NCBI GenBank assembly: GCA_018242005.1
Contig: JAFECU010000302.1
Coordinates: 1-40,932, forward strand
DNA: 40,932 nt
Source: Pseudomonadota bacterium
GTDB lineage: Bacteria > Pseudomonadota > Gammaproteobacteria > Burkholderiales > Burkholderiaceae_C
Reading direction: 5' to 3'
Under the pieces are notes generated by a model. The model searched no databases, was not told where the DNA came from, and was given only the letters and a program-made list of their open reading frames with translations. The position numbers were made by a program, and so were the translations under genes. Below are positions 1-9,371 of this stretch, one piece after another. Position 1 is the first letter of the stretch. Each line of letters begins with the position of its first letter.

Positions 1-166
1 GACATTCTTTGCAGGTCCGCGACAAATTCCCCGCCCCACCATGCCGGCAGGCACCGGATTGTGGTCGGCGGCGATGCGGAACTGCTGCGCGTTCTGGGCC
101 AGCTGCGCCAGCGTGGCATCGAAGTCCTGCCTGTCGGCAAGAGTGAGGCCTGGCTGGCGGGCCATG
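1..166 (-). pseudogene. Degraded REP-associated (RAYT/Y1) transposase remnant
   Basis: Read on the minus strand from an ATG at 166, the frame gives MARQPGLTLA, then DRQDFDATLAQLAQNAQQFR, then NPVPAGMVG. Each block matches the intact transposase at 1889-2590 (MARLPRLTLA, DRQDFETMLSLLAENAQKFR, NPVRAGMVG). The stretches between the blocks are deleted, including the HFH metal-binding motif and the catalytic Tyr region. Near position 30 the match continues in another frame: FVADLQ is read again, matching the intact C-terminus. So this is a copy with three internal deletions and a frameshift, and it cannot be active. It may extend left beyond the window. It keeps the same upstream repeat (198-218) as the intact copy. 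Confidence 0.8.
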
Positions 167-197
167 GGGGCGCCTGTGCAGGACAGGCTGCGAGCCC

Positions 198-218
198 AAT
201 TGGAATCCGACCCCAATT
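198..218. repeat. RAYT-associated flank repeat, copy 1
   Basis: The core AATTGGAATCCGACCCC followed by AATT is identical over 21 bases to 2624-2644. In both places it lies about 31-33 bases upstream of the start codon of the transposase copy, so it is part of the mobile unit. The related inverted copy is at 1785-1801. Confidence 0.8.
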
Positions 219-224
219 AGCCCA

Positions 225-1094
225 TCAAATTCCGAAGCGCACGCCCAACGCCTGTTCCAGCCCAAACTCCTGCAGGATGGCCGCAAGCCGCTCCTGGGCG
301 CTGCGCTTTTTCTGTCCCGTCCAGCGTGCCAGGATGAGTTCGTTCTTCAGGCTGTGCTCCCAGCCGACCAGTTCGGTGACCGTGACCTGGTAGCCCGAGG
401 CCTCCAGGTGCAGGCAGCGCAGCACGTTGGTGATCTGGCTGCCCAGTTCGCGCGTGTGGATGGGGTGGCGCCAGAGTTCGGCCAGCGGCGTGCGTGCCAG
501 GCTCAGGGCCTTGTTTTGCCGCAGGCAGGCGGCCACCTCGGCCTGGCAGCAGGGCACGAGCACCATGGCGCGCGCCTGTTTCTGCAGGCCGAAGGCAATG
601 GCGTCGTCGGTGGCCGTGTCACAGGCGTGCAGCGCGGTCACGATGTCAAAGCGCTCGGGCAGCTCCGCCGCATCTGCCGCGTCGGCCACGGACATGTCGA
701 GAAAGCGCATGCGCTCGAAGCCCAGGCGCTCAGCCAGCTCGCGCGAGCGCTGCACCAGCTCGGCGCGCCACTCGATGCCGTATATCTCGCCGCGCCCGAG
801 CTGTTTGAAGAACAGGTCGTAGAGGATGAAACCCAGGTAGGACTTGCCCGCGCCATGGTCGGCCAGCAGCGGCGCATGGCCGGCCTCGGACAGTTCGGCG
901 AGCAGCGGCTCGATGAACTGGTACAGGTGGTAGACCTGCTTGAGTTTGCGCCGCGAGTCCTGGTTCAGGCGCCCCTCGCGCGTGAGGATGTGCAGCTCCT
1001 TGAGCAGCTCGATGGACTGGCCCGGACGCAGTTCGGCCAGCACCGCAGCCTGTGCGGCCTGCGCGGCATCGGCCTTGGGCTTGCCGCGGCTCAC
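225..1094 (-). CDS. Class I SAM-dependent methyltransferase (Methyltransf_32-like)
   Basis: The 289-residue product has a Rossmann methyltransferase core. Motif I for SAM binding is at about residues 76-88 (LLADHGAGKSYLG), an acidic strand-2 end is near GIEW (106-109), and HACDTATD at about 156-163 is typical of the Methyltransf_32 group, followed by PCCQ at 181-184. The family is annotated as methyltransferase without a firm substrate; I cannot assign one. The start is a GTG at 1094 that overlaps the stop of the upstream DUF1415 gene (GTGA), so the two are translationally coupled and probably form one operon. The N-terminal 20 residues are Ala-rich and probably disordered. The gene ends only a few bases from the RAYT flank repeat. 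The fold is sure, the substrate unknown. Confidence 0.85.
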   Translation of the reverse strand: MSRGKPKADAAQAAQAAVLAELRPGQSIELLKELHILTREGRLNQDSRRKLKQVYHLYQFIEPLLAELSEAGHAPLLADHGAGKSYLGFILYDLFFKQLGRGEIYGIEWRAELVQRSRELAERLGFERMRFLDMSVADAADAAELPERFDIVTALHACDTATDDAIAFGLQKQARAMVLVPCCQAEVAACLRQNKALSLARTPLAELWRHPIHTRELGSQITNVLRCLHLEASGYQVTVTELVGWEHSLKNELILARWTGQKKRSAQERLAAILQEFGLEQALGVRFGI

Positions 1095-1744
1095 GCCCCG
1101 TCCTTTTCGTCGTTCTTCGCGCGGGTCTTTGCACCAGCCGGGGTGCCATGCCCCAAAGGGCAGCGCGGCCCCACGTCCAGGTCGGCCCAGCCCTGGGCGC
1201 CCAGGCGCTCGAGCACCTCGATATTGCGCTCGAAGATCTCTTCGGCCTCGGGGAAGGCCTCCACTGCGCGGTCGATGCTCTCCTCGCGCAGCAGGTGCAG
1301 CGTGGGGTATGGCGCGCGGTTGGTGCAGTTGCTCACGTCATCCTGCAGCGTGCCCTCGAACTGAAAGCGCGGATGGAAGGCCGCCACCTGCAGGATGCCG
1401 GCCAGGTCCAGGGCCTCGACGAGCTCATCGGCGAGCTCCAGAAAGTCGTTGAAGTCCAGAAAGTCCGGCAGGGCCAGCGGCGCCATGAGCAGCGTGGTGT
1501 CGCGCTTCTCGGGCGAGGCCTCGGCCAGCGCCTCCAGCTCGCGCTGCAAGTCTTGCAGCAGCTCTCGGGCGTCCATGGCGTGGCTCACGGCGTAGTGGAT
1601 CTGGCCCTTGGTGTGCACGCTCTTGGCAAACGGGCAGAGGTTCAGGCCGATGACGGCGCGCTCCAGCCAGCGCACCATGTCCTGCACCACGACGGCGTCG
1701 TCGCAGGGGGTGCCGGACTGGTCAGAGGTGGGGGCGGTGCTCAT
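1091..1744 (-). CDS. DUF1415 family protein
   Basis: The 217-residue product matches the DUF1415 family. The conserved VIGLNLCPFAKSV block at residues 31-43 is clear, followed by a central block around TTLLMAPLALPDFLDFNDF and a downstream QVAAFHPRFQFEG block. The function of the family is not established. Conserved Cys, His and Asn residues hint at a catalytic or metal site, but that is inference. There is no signal peptide or membrane segment, so it is likely cytoplasmic. It is the first gene of a two-gene unit with the methyltransferase at 225-1094, sharing a 4-base overlap. The C-terminal 20 residues are basic and low in complexity. The ATG at 1744 is the only sensible start, although its ribosome binding site is weak. 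Confidence 0.88.
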   Translation of the reverse strand: MSTAPTSDQSGTPCDDAVVVQDMVRWLERAVIGLNLCPFAKSVHTKGQIHYAVSHAMDARELLQDLQRELEALAEASPEKRDTTLLMAPLALPDFLDFNDFLELADELVEALDLAGILQVAAFHPRFQFEGTLQDDVSNCTNRAPYPTLHLLREESIDRAVEAFPEAEEIFERNIEVLERLGAQGWADLDVGPRCPLGHGTPAGAKTRAKNDEKDGA

Positions 1745-1784
1745 GTTGCGGCTCGTTTCATCGTGATAAATGGGGCATTTAAAC

Positions 1785-1801
1785 GGGGTCAGATTCCAAT
1801 T
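1785..1801. repeat. RAYT unit flank repeat, left inverted copy
   Basis: GGGGTCAGATTCCAATT is the reverse complement of 2624-2640 except for one base (A for G). It lies 88 bases past the transposase stop codon. The surrounding 1801-1888 is AT-rich, unlike the neighbouring genes, and holds no gene I can see. Confidence 0.7.
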
Positions 1802-1888
1802 AATGCAAGCCCGAGTTCAGCCGATTTTAATTGGGACCTATTAAATTTAGGAGCGATACACCTTTGAAAAATAACAGCATAAGGCGGA

Positions 1889-2590
1889 TTAGCCTTTACC
1901 CTCCTGCTCCACGAGAGGTCGTCCGGGCTTAGCCTTGCTCACCCGCCGTGGCGACTTTTTTTGCAGATCCGCAACAAAATCCGCGCCGCCCAGGGCCCAG
2001 CCGCGCAGCGCTGCGTCGGTCAGCGCGGCCTGCTCGGCACCACTGATGCCGGCCTGGACCAGCTCGGCGTACGCAGCCTCGCGCGCGAACGGCGTATTGC
2101 CCAGCGCCCAGTACAGCGCATGCGGCGTCACCAGAACGTCGCTGCGCTGACCCAGGTAATGCGCATGGCTGGACCAGGGCCAGTCCAGCGCCTGCCCCAC
2201 CATGCCGGCGCGCACCGGATTGAGGTCGATATAGGCCATGCAGGCCAGCATGTAGCGCTCCGACTCAATTAGCGTCGCTCGGTAGCGCCCCTCCCACAAC
2301 GTGCCGCTGCGGCCATGGCGGTCATTGAAATAGCGCACATAGCTGCGGCCCACCGCCTGCATCATCTTCGGCAAGGCCTCATCCGTGGCGGGCGTGGCCA
2401 GCAGGTGGAAGTGATTGTCCATGAGCACATAGGCATGAACGGCGACACGGAACTTCTGCGCGTTCTCGGCCAGCAGCGACAGCATGGTCTCGAAATCCTG
2501 CCGGTCGGCAAAAATGAGCTGCCGGTTGTTGCCGCGCTGGATGATGTGGTGCGGGTAGCCCGCGAGGGTAAGGCGCGGCAGGCGGGCCAT
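1889..2590 (-). CDS. REP-associated tyrosine transposase (RAYT, Y1_Tnp)
   Basis: The 233-residue product belongs to the HUH/Y1 nuclease family related to IS200/IS605 TnpA. The N-terminal LTLAGYPHHIIQRGNNRQ is the family signature. The metal-binding HFH triad is at 60-62 within LMDNHFHLL, and the catalytic Tyr is Y84 or Y87 in GRSYVRYFN. GTLWEGRYRATLI (96-108) and AYIDLNPVRAGMV (119-131) complete the conserved core. The C-terminal 90 residues are variable and end in a basic stretch. All key residues are present, so it should be active for single-strand cleavage. No accessory TnpB is nearby. The start at 2590 is supported by the match to the remnant at 1-166, which begins at the same residue. 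Confidence 0.93.
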   Translation of the reverse strand: MARLPRLTLAGYPHHIIQRGNNRQLIFADRQDFETMLSLLAENAQKFRVAVHAYVLMDNHFHLLATPATDEALPKMMQAVGRSYVRYFNDRHGRSGTLWEGRYRATLIESERYMLACMAYIDLNPVRAGMVGQALDWPWSSHAHYLGQRSDVLVTPHALYWALGNTPFAREAAYAELVQAGISGAEQAALTDAALRGWALGGADFVADLQKKSPRRVSKAKPGRPLVEQEGKG

Positions 2591-2623
2591 GAATGCTCCT
2601 GGGCGAGGTGGAAATGTGATTTT

Positions 2624-2644
2624 AATTGGAATCCGACCCCAATT
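2624..2644. repeat. RAYT unit flank repeat, right copy
   Basis: This is the same 21-base sequence as 198-218, placed 33 bases upstream of the intact transposase start. The rest of 2645-2802 shows no gene or clear signal. Confidence 0.78.
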
Positions 2645-2802
2645 TTCCGCCCTTGCATAGCGTTAACAGGCCCTAGTCTTTGACTCTTGTGCGTATCGCG
2701 CCAACTCACTTTCCGATCTGTCCCGGGCTCATGCTTCCATCGGGGCGACAAGTCGTCTGACGCGCGGGGGCGGCCGGCCAGGCGGGCACGGGCGAAAGAT
2801 AC

Positions 2803-2817
2803 TTGCCTCTCAGGCAA
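2803..2817 (-). terminator. Weak hairpin at the end of the HxlR gene
   Basis: TTGCCT (2803-2808) and AGGCAA (2812-2817) form a 6-base stem with a 3-base loop that includes the stop codon. Downstream on the minus strand is a short T-rich stretch (TATCTTT). It is weak as a Rho-independent terminator and could be chance. Confidence 0.25.
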
Positions 2818-3532
2818 CGGCCCGCGGCACGGCGGCAAACTGGCTGGTGCCCAACCAGCGGCGCAGCGCGCTCTGGCGCTCGGGCGCGCCGGTCAGGCGC
2901 AACGCGCCGCTGTGGCAGGCCTGGGCCCAGCCCAGGTAGCCAAGCCACAGCGCGGTAAGCGTGCGCAGATCGGTGCTGACGTACACATCGACCTCAAAGC
3001 CGGGGTCCACCATGCACAGGTCCACGTCGCTGGCAGGCTCGACGATGAGCCAGTAGTTGCGCTCGGGCTGCGGGCGGTCGCTGAAGATGAATTCGACCGT
3101 GGTGCGCGCCTCGGGCGCCGGTTCGGGATGGACATGGCGGCGTATGTCCCACATCAGCAGGTTGGCGTCCAGGTGGCGCAGCGTGGCTTCGGTCGTCACC
3201 CAGCGCTGGCCCCAGGCGCCCACGGCCTCGACGATGGGGCGTAACTCATGGCCGGCCGGTGTCAGGTGGTATTCATGGCCCTCGGCCGCTCCGGTGGCCC
3301 GCGTGCGCGCGACGATGCCCGCGGCCTCCAGCTCCTTCAGGCGCTTGGCCAGCAGCGCCGTGGACATGCGCGGCACGCCGCGGCGCAGGTCGTTGAAGCG
3401 GCTCGAGCCCATCATCAGCTCGCGCACGACAAGCAGCGTCCAGCGGCAGCAGAGCACCTCCGCGGCCATGGCCACGGGGCAAAACTGGCGGTAGCTGGCG
3501 GTGGCCATGGGCCTGAATACGGCACTCGACAT
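2810..3532 (-). CDS. HxlR-family winged-helix regulator with SCP2-like C-terminus
   Basis: The product has 240 residues. Residues about 15-115 form the HxlR winged helix, with FCPVAMAAEVLCCRWTLLVV, then RFNDLRRGVPRMSTALLAKR (recognition region) and LEAAGIVARTR leading into the wing. Residues about 125-235 resemble the sterol-carrier-like domain found on some HxlR regulators (VSTDLRTLTALWLGYLGWAQ and SGALRLTGAPERQSALRRWL); that part is inference. The gene is divergent from a SAM methyltransferase at 3661, with palindromes between them, so local control of both is likely. An ATG at 3508 is an alternative start that removes 8 residues. The effector is unknown; many HxlR proteins sense electrophiles or redox state through cysteines, and C18, C28 and C29 are candidates. 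Confidence 0.88.
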   Translation of the reverse strand: MSSAVFRPMATASYRQFCPVAMAAEVLCCRWTLLVVRELMMGSSRFNDLRRGVPRMSTALLAKRLKELEAAGIVARTRATGAAEGHEYHLTPAGHELRPIVEAVGAWGQRWVTTEATLRHLDANLLMWDIRRHVHPEPAPEARTTVEFIFSDRPQPERNYWLIVEPASDVDLCMVDPGFEVDVYVSTDLRTLTALWLGYLGWAQACHSGALRLTGAPERQSALRRWLGTSQFAAVPRAVA

Positions 3533-3568
3533 GGGGCCAATTTACGCCGATCGCGATGCGGCCGCCAG

Positions 3569-3595
3569 TTCAGATACTGAAGTGCCCGGCTTCAG
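3569..3595. promoter_or_regulatory. Candidate HxlR operator between divergent genes
   Basis: Two perfect inverted repeats share an arm: TTCAG-N3-CTGAA (3569-3581) and CTGAAG-N7-CTTCAG (3577-3595). They sit midway in the 128-base divergent spacer between the HxlR gene and the methyltransferase. HxlR dimers bind palindromes in such spacers. Assignment is by position and symmetry only. Confidence 0.45.
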
Positions 3596-3660
3596 AAACA
3601 GAACTTGAGACAGCCGGTTCAGCGGCGCACCATGGACCCGTCCAACTACCGGAGACCATC

Positions 3661-4482
3661 ATGACCACCGTTGAAGCACCCGCCATCGACTACGCCGCCA
3701 TCAAGCAGCGCCAGCAGGCCGTCTGGGCCTCGGGGGACTACGCCGCCATAGGCGCCACCCTGCAGATCGTCGGTGAAAACCTGTGCGAGGCCGTGGACCT
3801 GCACGCCGGCAGCCGCGTGCTGGACGTTGCCGCCGGCAATGGCAACGCCACACTGGCCGCCGCGCGGCGCTTTGCGCGCGTCACCTCGACCGACTATGTG
3901 CCCGCCCTGCTCGAACGCGGGCGCGAGCGTGCCGCCGCCGAGCGGCTGGACGTGGACTTTCGCACCGCCGACGCCGAGGCCCTGCCCTTTGCCGACGCGA
4001 GCTACGACGCGGTCCTGTCCACCTTCGGCGTGATGTTCGCGCCCGACCAGGAGCGCGCCGCCGCCGAGATGACCCGCGTGGTACGCCCCGGCGGCCGCAT
4101 AGGGCTGGCCAACTGGACGCCCGAGGGCTTCGTCGGGCAACTGCTCAAGACCGTGGGGCAACACGTGCCGCCGCCGGCCGGCCTGCGGCCCAGCGTGCGC
4201 TGGGGCACGCAGCAGGGGCTGAGCGAGCTGTTCCCCGGCCAGCAGGTAAGGGCCACGCTGCGCGACTTCATGTTCCGCTATGAATCACCGCGCCATTGGC
4301 TGGAGATGTTTCGCGCCTGCTACGGCCCCGCGCACCGCGCGTTTGCGGCGCTGGCACCGGATCAGCAGGGGCTGCTGGAGCGTGACATCCTGGCGCTGCT
4401 GGCACGCTTCAACCGCGGCGGCGCCGAGACGCTGCTGGTGCCTGGGGCCTATCTGGAGGTGGTGATCACGCGCACTGCATGA
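3661..4482 (+). CDS. Class I SAM-dependent methyltransferase (UbiE/Methyltransf_11 type)
   Basis: The 273-residue product has motif I at 53-62 (VLDVAAGNGN), a strand-2 acidic end in TSTDYVP (76-81), TADAEALPF at 102-110 before strand 4, and VVRPGGRIGLANW at 140-152, the usual post-motif III region. The C-terminal third carries the substrate-binding part and is not diagnostic. The ATG at 3661 is chosen because GGAG lies just upstream (GGAGACCATC before the ATG) and the fold begins soon after. An open frame extends 105 bases further upstream but has no support. Divergence from an HxlR regulator suggests that it modifies or detoxifies the compound the regulator senses; this is inference. Substrate unknown. 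Confidence 0.87.
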   Translation: MTTVEAPAIDYAAIKQRQQAVWASGDYAAIGATLQIVGENLCEAVDLHAGSRVLDVAAGNGNATLAAARRFARVTSTDYVPALLERGRERAAAERLDVDFRTADAEALPFADASYDAVLSTFGVMFAPDQERAAAEMTRVVRPGGRIGLANWTPEGFVGQLLKTVGQHVPPPAGLRPSVRWGTQQGLSELFPGQQVRATLRDFMFRYESPRHWLEMFRACYGPAHRAFAALAPDQQGLLERDILALLARFNRGGAETLLVPGAYLEVVITRTA

Positions 4483-4526
4483 GTGCCGGGGCGAGCCCCC
4501 CTTCGCGCGCATGACACCTCAGCGTT

Positions 4527-4556
4527 CCATGATCCCCGCGACAACGGGGATCATGG
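4527..4556. terminator. Strong palindrome between convergent genes
   Basis: A perfect 12-base stem, CCATGATCCCCG (4527-4538) and CGGGGATCATGG (4545-4556), with loop CGACAA, lies between the converging methyltransferase and thiC. There is no T-run on either side, so if it terminates it may act through structure or Rho. The GATCCCCGCG...CGGGGATC core resembles the palindrome at 39810-39833, so it could also be a repeat-family member. Confidence 0.5.
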
Positions 4557-4569
4557 ACTCGGCCCTGTC

Positions 4570-6435
<1,866 letters not shown>

Positions 6436-6517
6436 TCAAAGGCTGTGGGTGGAATGCTCCGCAATCGGCGGGACATCGGGCGCGCATGCATTGCGGCACG
6501 CTCATCCATCCCACTGC

Positions 6518-6612
6518 AGCTCTTCTTACGCTGGTACTAACCAGATCAAGTTCGCGGTTTTAGTGGGTTGACCCACCATCTCAGCACGCCCTTACGTGCA
6601 CCCCGGAGCAGG
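6518..6612 (-). promoter_or_regulatory. TPP (THI-box) riboswitch of thiC
   Basis: On the minus strand the leader reads CCGGGGTGC, then GCTGAGATGG, then ACCC, then GAACTTGATCTGGTTAGTACC and AGCG, the conserved order of the thiamine pyrophosphate aptamer. It ends about 95 bases before the thiC start. The expression platform between 6424 and 6517 includes CCGCAAT (6459-6465) pairing with ATTGCGG (6490-6496), and GTGGG/CCCAC segments that could reach the ribosome-binding region. No T-run follows, so control of translation initiation is more likely than termination. That mode is inference. Confidence 0.93.
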
Positions 6613-6616
6613 CGCG

Positions 6617-6622
6617 AGTATA
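6617..6622 (-). promoter_or_regulatory. Candidate -10 box for the riboswitch-thiC transcript
   Basis: TATACT on the minus strand (5 of 6 matches to TATAAT) lies a few bases upstream of the aptamer, at the right place for a start just before it. I see no good -35 box at 16-18 bases. Confidence 0.4.
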
Positions 6623-6655
6623 GGACGAAGGCGCCTGCCGGTGCGCTGGCAAGTG

Positions 6656-6829
6656 TTACAGGCGCTCCAGGATCAACACCGCGAAGAACATGCCGGCCGC
6701 GATCAGGGTCCACTTGAGGATGACCCAGCCCCAACGTCTGTAATGCGCCTGCCCTGTTCCTGCGTAAAAGCCGAAGCACAGGGCCGCTGCCAGCAGCAAC
6801 ATCATCACGATCCAGCGGAAGATCAGCAT
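6656..6829 (-). CDS. Small two-helix membrane protein
   Basis: A 57-residue frame begins MLIFRWIVMMLLLAAALCF and contains AGTGQAHYRRWGWVILKWT and the C-terminal AGMFFAVLILERL. There are two hydrophobic segments (about residues 5-22 and 36-54) separated by a polar turn with HYRRWG, so it is predicted to be a small inner-membrane hairpin. It starts 21 bases after the lpxC stop on the same strand, so it probably belongs to the end of the dcw-lpxC transcript. I do not recognise a named family. The codon pattern (GC-rich third positions), sensible start and stop, and clean hydrophobic profile support a real gene. The ribosome binding site is weak. Confidence 0.65.
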   Translation of the reverse strand: MLIFRWIVMMLLLAAALCFGFYAGTGQAHYRRWGWVILKWTLIAAGMFFAVLILERL

Positions 6830-6850
6830 GCGCCGGTCTCGCTGGGCTGG

Positions 6851-7774
6851 CTACCAGGCGCGCGCCGGCTGGGCAAAGCCCGTGGGGGCCTGGCGCTCGT
6901 TGTCGAAGCTCACGATTTCCCAGGCATCGCGCTGGGCCAGCAGCGCGCGCAAGAGCTGGTTGTTCATGGCGTGGCCCGAGCGGAAGGCGCTGTAGGCGGC
7001 CAGCAGCGGCTTGCCCACGAGGTACAGGTCGCCCATGGCGTCGAGGATCTTGTGCTTGGCAAACTCGTCGTCATAGCGCAGGCCGTCGGCGTTGAGCACC
7101 TTGTAGTCGTCCATGACGATGGCGTTGTCCAGACCGCCGCCCAGCGCCAGGCCGTTTGTACGCAACATCTCTACATCCTTGGTGAAGCCGAAGGTGCGCG
7201 CGCGGGCGATGTCGCGCGTGTAGTTGCCGCTGCCGAGGTCGAACTCCACGCTCTGCCCCGTGGAATCGACGGCCGGGTGGGCGAAGTCGATCTCGAAGCG
7301 CAGCTTGAAGCCGTGGTAGGGATCGAGCCGCGCCCATTTGAGGTTGTGGCCCTCGCCCTCGCGGACCTCGACGGGGTGCGTGACACGGATGAAGCGCTTG
7401 GGGGCGTTCTGCAGCTCGACGCCCGCGCTTTGCAGCAAGAACACAAAGGACGCCGAGGAGCCGTCGAGTATGGGCACCTCCTCGGCCGTGATGTCGATGT
7501 ACAGGTTGTCGAGCCCCAGGCCGGCGCAGGCCGACATGAGATGTTCCACCGTGTGCACCTTCGCGCCACCCGCGCCAATGGTCGATGCCATGCGCGTATC
7601 GACCACCGATTCGGCAGAAATTGGGATGTCCACCGGCCCGGGCAGATCCACGCGGCGAAACACGATGCCCGTGTCCGGCTGGGCGGGCCGCAGCGTCAGC
7701 TCGACGCGCTGACCGCTGTGCAGGCCCACACCCACGGCGCGAGTCAGGGTCTTGATGGTGCGTTGCTGGAGCAT
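6851..7774 (-). CDS. lpxC: UDP-3-O-acyl-N-acetylglucosamine deacetylase LpxC
   Basis: LpxC is a zinc enzyme that removes acetate from UDP-3-O-acyl-GlcNAc, the committed step of lipid A synthesis, in the cytoplasm. The 307-residue protein has HTVEHLMSA at 74-82 (zinc ligand H78, catalytic E77), PILDGSS at 101-107, HKILD at 241-245 (ligands H241 and D245) and SGHAMNN around the general acid H268. The ATG at 7774 gives the canonical N-terminus [10 protein letters not shown]; the open frame extends far upstream but is not coding there. It lies 199 bases after ftsZ, with a GC-rich repeat in the gap. Linkage to dcw after ftsZ is usual in proteobacteria. Confidence 0.97.
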   Translation of the reverse strand: MLQQRTIKTLTRAVGVGLHSGQRVELTLRPAQPDTGIVFRRVDLPGPVDIPISAESVVDTRMASTIGAGGAKVHTVEHLMSACAGLGLDNLYIDITAEEVPILDGSSASFVFLLQSAGVELQNAPKRFIRVTHPVEVREGEGHNLKWARLDPYHGFKLRFEIDFAHPAVDSTGQSVEFDLGSGNYTRDIARARTFGFTKDVEMLRTNGLALGGGLDNAIVMDDYKVLNADGLRYDDEFAKHKILDAMGDLYLVGKPLLAAYSAFRSGHAMNNQLLRALLAQRDAWEIVSFDNERQAPTGFAQPARAW

Positions 7775-7873
7775 GGTTGCAATTTTACCGGCGGCTGCCT
7801 CCGACTGCCCGCGGCGACAGGCTATGGCCGCGATAGGAGCCAAGCCTTGAAACTGGCGTGACCCAAGCCAGCA

Positions 7874-7966
7874 GCAGCCGCGCAAGGGCCGCCCCGCCGC
7901 GCTGGCTGCGTCCCCCTGCCCGCGCAGCGAGAGCGGGGGGAAGGCGCGCAGCGCCGCAGGGGGGTG
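7874..7966 (-). repeat. GC-rich repeat element between ftsZ and lpxC
   Basis: The minus strand reads CACCCCCCTG (at 7966-7957), then hairpin-forming GC-rich segments (GGCGC/GCGCC and CCCCCGC/GCAGGGGG), and ends in a 25-base stretch (7898-7874: GGCGGGGCGGCCC then TTGCGCGGCTGC). Both ends recur in the same order and spacing class at 36106-36151, where about 50 middle bases are missing. It takes up much of the 199-base ftsZ-lpxC gap and could form RNA structure there. I remember similar intergenic repeats from Comamonadaceae genomes. Confidence 0.7.
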
Positions 7967-7973
7967 CTCCCAA

Positions 7974-9209
7974 TCAATCCGCCTGCTTGCGCAGGAAGGC
8001 GGGGATCTCCAGTTCGTCCATGCCGCCAGAGGACAGGGCATCCACCCGCGCCGTGGCCGCCCTGCGGTCACCCGGGCGGCGCCAGACGCTGGGTACCTGC
8101 ATGTCGCCATACTCCTGCTGGGCAGCCCCGCCGAATACGGCGCCAGGCACGCCCAGCGCTGCGCCGGCCATGGGCATCTGGTAGGCCACGTTGTCCGTGC
8201 CCGTGCGCAGGCCGCCCTGCAGCACCTGGATGGTCTGACGGCGTGCATTGGCGCGCGACAGGCCGGTGGCGACCACGGTGACGCGGATCTCGTCGCCCAG
8301 GCTGTCGTCGTAGGCTGCGCCGAAGATCACATGCGCGTCGGGTGAGGCGTAGGCGTTGATGGTGTTCATCGCCAGGCGCGACTCGGACAGCTTCAGGCTG
8401 CCCTTGCTGGCCGTGACCAGCACCAGCACGCCCTTTGCGCCCGAGAGGTCTATGCCTTCGAGCAGCGGGCAGGCGATGGCCTGCTCGGCAGCGATGCGTG
8501 CGCGGTCGGGGCCTGCGGCCGTGGCCGTGCCCATCATGGCCTTGCCGGGCTCGCCCATGACGGTGCGCACGTCTTCGAAGTCGACGTTGACCTGGCCGTA
8601 CTCGTTGATGATCTCGGCAATGCCGCCCACGGCGTTCTTGAGCACGTCGTTGGCATGCGCGAAGGCCTCGTCCTGGGTGATGTCGTCACCCAGCACCTCG
8701 AGCAGCTTCTCGTTGAGCACCACGATCAGCGAATCGACATTGGCCTCCAGCTCGGTCAGGCCATCGTCGGCGTTCTTCATGCGGCGGCCGCCCTCCCAGT
8801 CGAAGGGCTTGGTGACCACGCCCACGGTGAGGATGCCCATTTCCTTGGCCACGCGCGCGATCACGGGCGCGGCGCCCGTGCCCGTGCCGCCGCCCATGCC
8901 GGCGGTGATGAACAGCATGTGAGCGCCGGCGATGGCCTGGCGGATGTCCTCCACCGCAGCCTCGGCGGCCTCGCGGCCCTTGTCGGGCTTGCTGCCGGCG
9001 CCCAGGCCGTTGTGACCGAGCTGGATCGTGCGATGGGCCGTGCTGCGCGTGAGCGCCTGGGAGTCGGTGTTGGCGGCGACGAATTCCACGCCCTGCACGT
9101 TGCGCGAAATCATGTGCGCGACGGCATTGCCGCCGCCCCCGCCGACGCCGATCACCTTGATCTGCGTGCCCTGGTTGAATTCTTCGGACTCGATCATTTC
9201 GATGGTCAT
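7974..9209 (-). CDS. ftsZ: Cell division GTPase FtsZ
   Basis: FtsZ is the tubulin-like GTPase that forms the Z ring. The protein has 411 residues: a polar N-terminus, [10 protein letters not shown] at 21-30, the tubulin signature GGGTGTG at 107-113, the T7-loop region around [11 protein letters not shown], a variable linker at about 320-395, and the conserved C-terminal peptide [14 protein letters not shown] that binds FtsA and ZipA. The start at 9209 ([10 protein letters not shown]) has AGGAG upstream; an in-frame ATG 14 codons earlier lacks support. It follows ftsA by a 162-base gap, the first large gap in the cluster, where an extra promoter could sit. Confidence 0.98.
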   Translation of the reverse strand: MTIEMIESEEFNQGTQIKVIGVGGGGGNAVAHMISRNVQGVEFVAANTDSQALTRSTAHRTIQLGHNGLGAGSKPDKGREAAEAAVEDIRQAIAGAHMLFITAGMGGGTGTGAAPVIARVAKEMGILTVGVVTKPFDWEGGRRMKNADDGLTELEANVDSLIVVLNEKLLEVLGDDITQDEAFAHANDVLKNAVGGIAEIINEYGQVNVDFEDVRTVMGEPGKAMMGTATAAGPDRARIAAEQAIACPLLEGIDLSGAKGVLVLVTASKGSLKLSESRLAMNTINAYASPDAHVIFGAAYDDSLGDEIRVTVVATGLSRANARRQTIQVLQGGLRTGTDNVAYQMPMAGAALGVPGAVFGGAAQQEYGDMQVPSVWRRPGDRRAATARVDALSSGGMDELEIPAFLRKQAD

Positions 9210-9371
9210 GGTGCTGCTCCTGAAACTTCTGATGTGATATGCAATTGCCAAGGATTTGTGTTGTTGCTGTGACGGATCAGGCCGTCAGGGGGCGGCGCGG
9301 TACTTCGCCATCGCCCGCGCTTCCTGCGCGGAGGCCCGGCGCGTGCCAGCCATAGCGGTGGGGTCGTCATG

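Larger units (their letters stand above)
1785..2644 (-). mobile_element. RAYT (Y1 transposase) unit bounded by inverted repeats
   Basis: An intact Y1 transposase gene (1889-2590) lies between GGGGTCAGATTCCAATT at 1785-1801 and AATTGGAATCCGACCCC at 2624-2640. These are inverted copies with one mismatch. A degraded relative with the same upstream repeat is at 1-218. RAYT proteins are known to process REP-type palindromes and usually occur as single, non-proliferating copies, so the remnant suggests that at least one past copying event occurred locally. The exact element ends are inferred from the repeats only. Confidence 0.65.

Noticed and set aside
7775-8248. N-terminal extension of lpxC into the ftsZ gene
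   Set aside because: It runs through the GC-rich repeat and ftsZ; LpxC begins [10 protein letters not shown].
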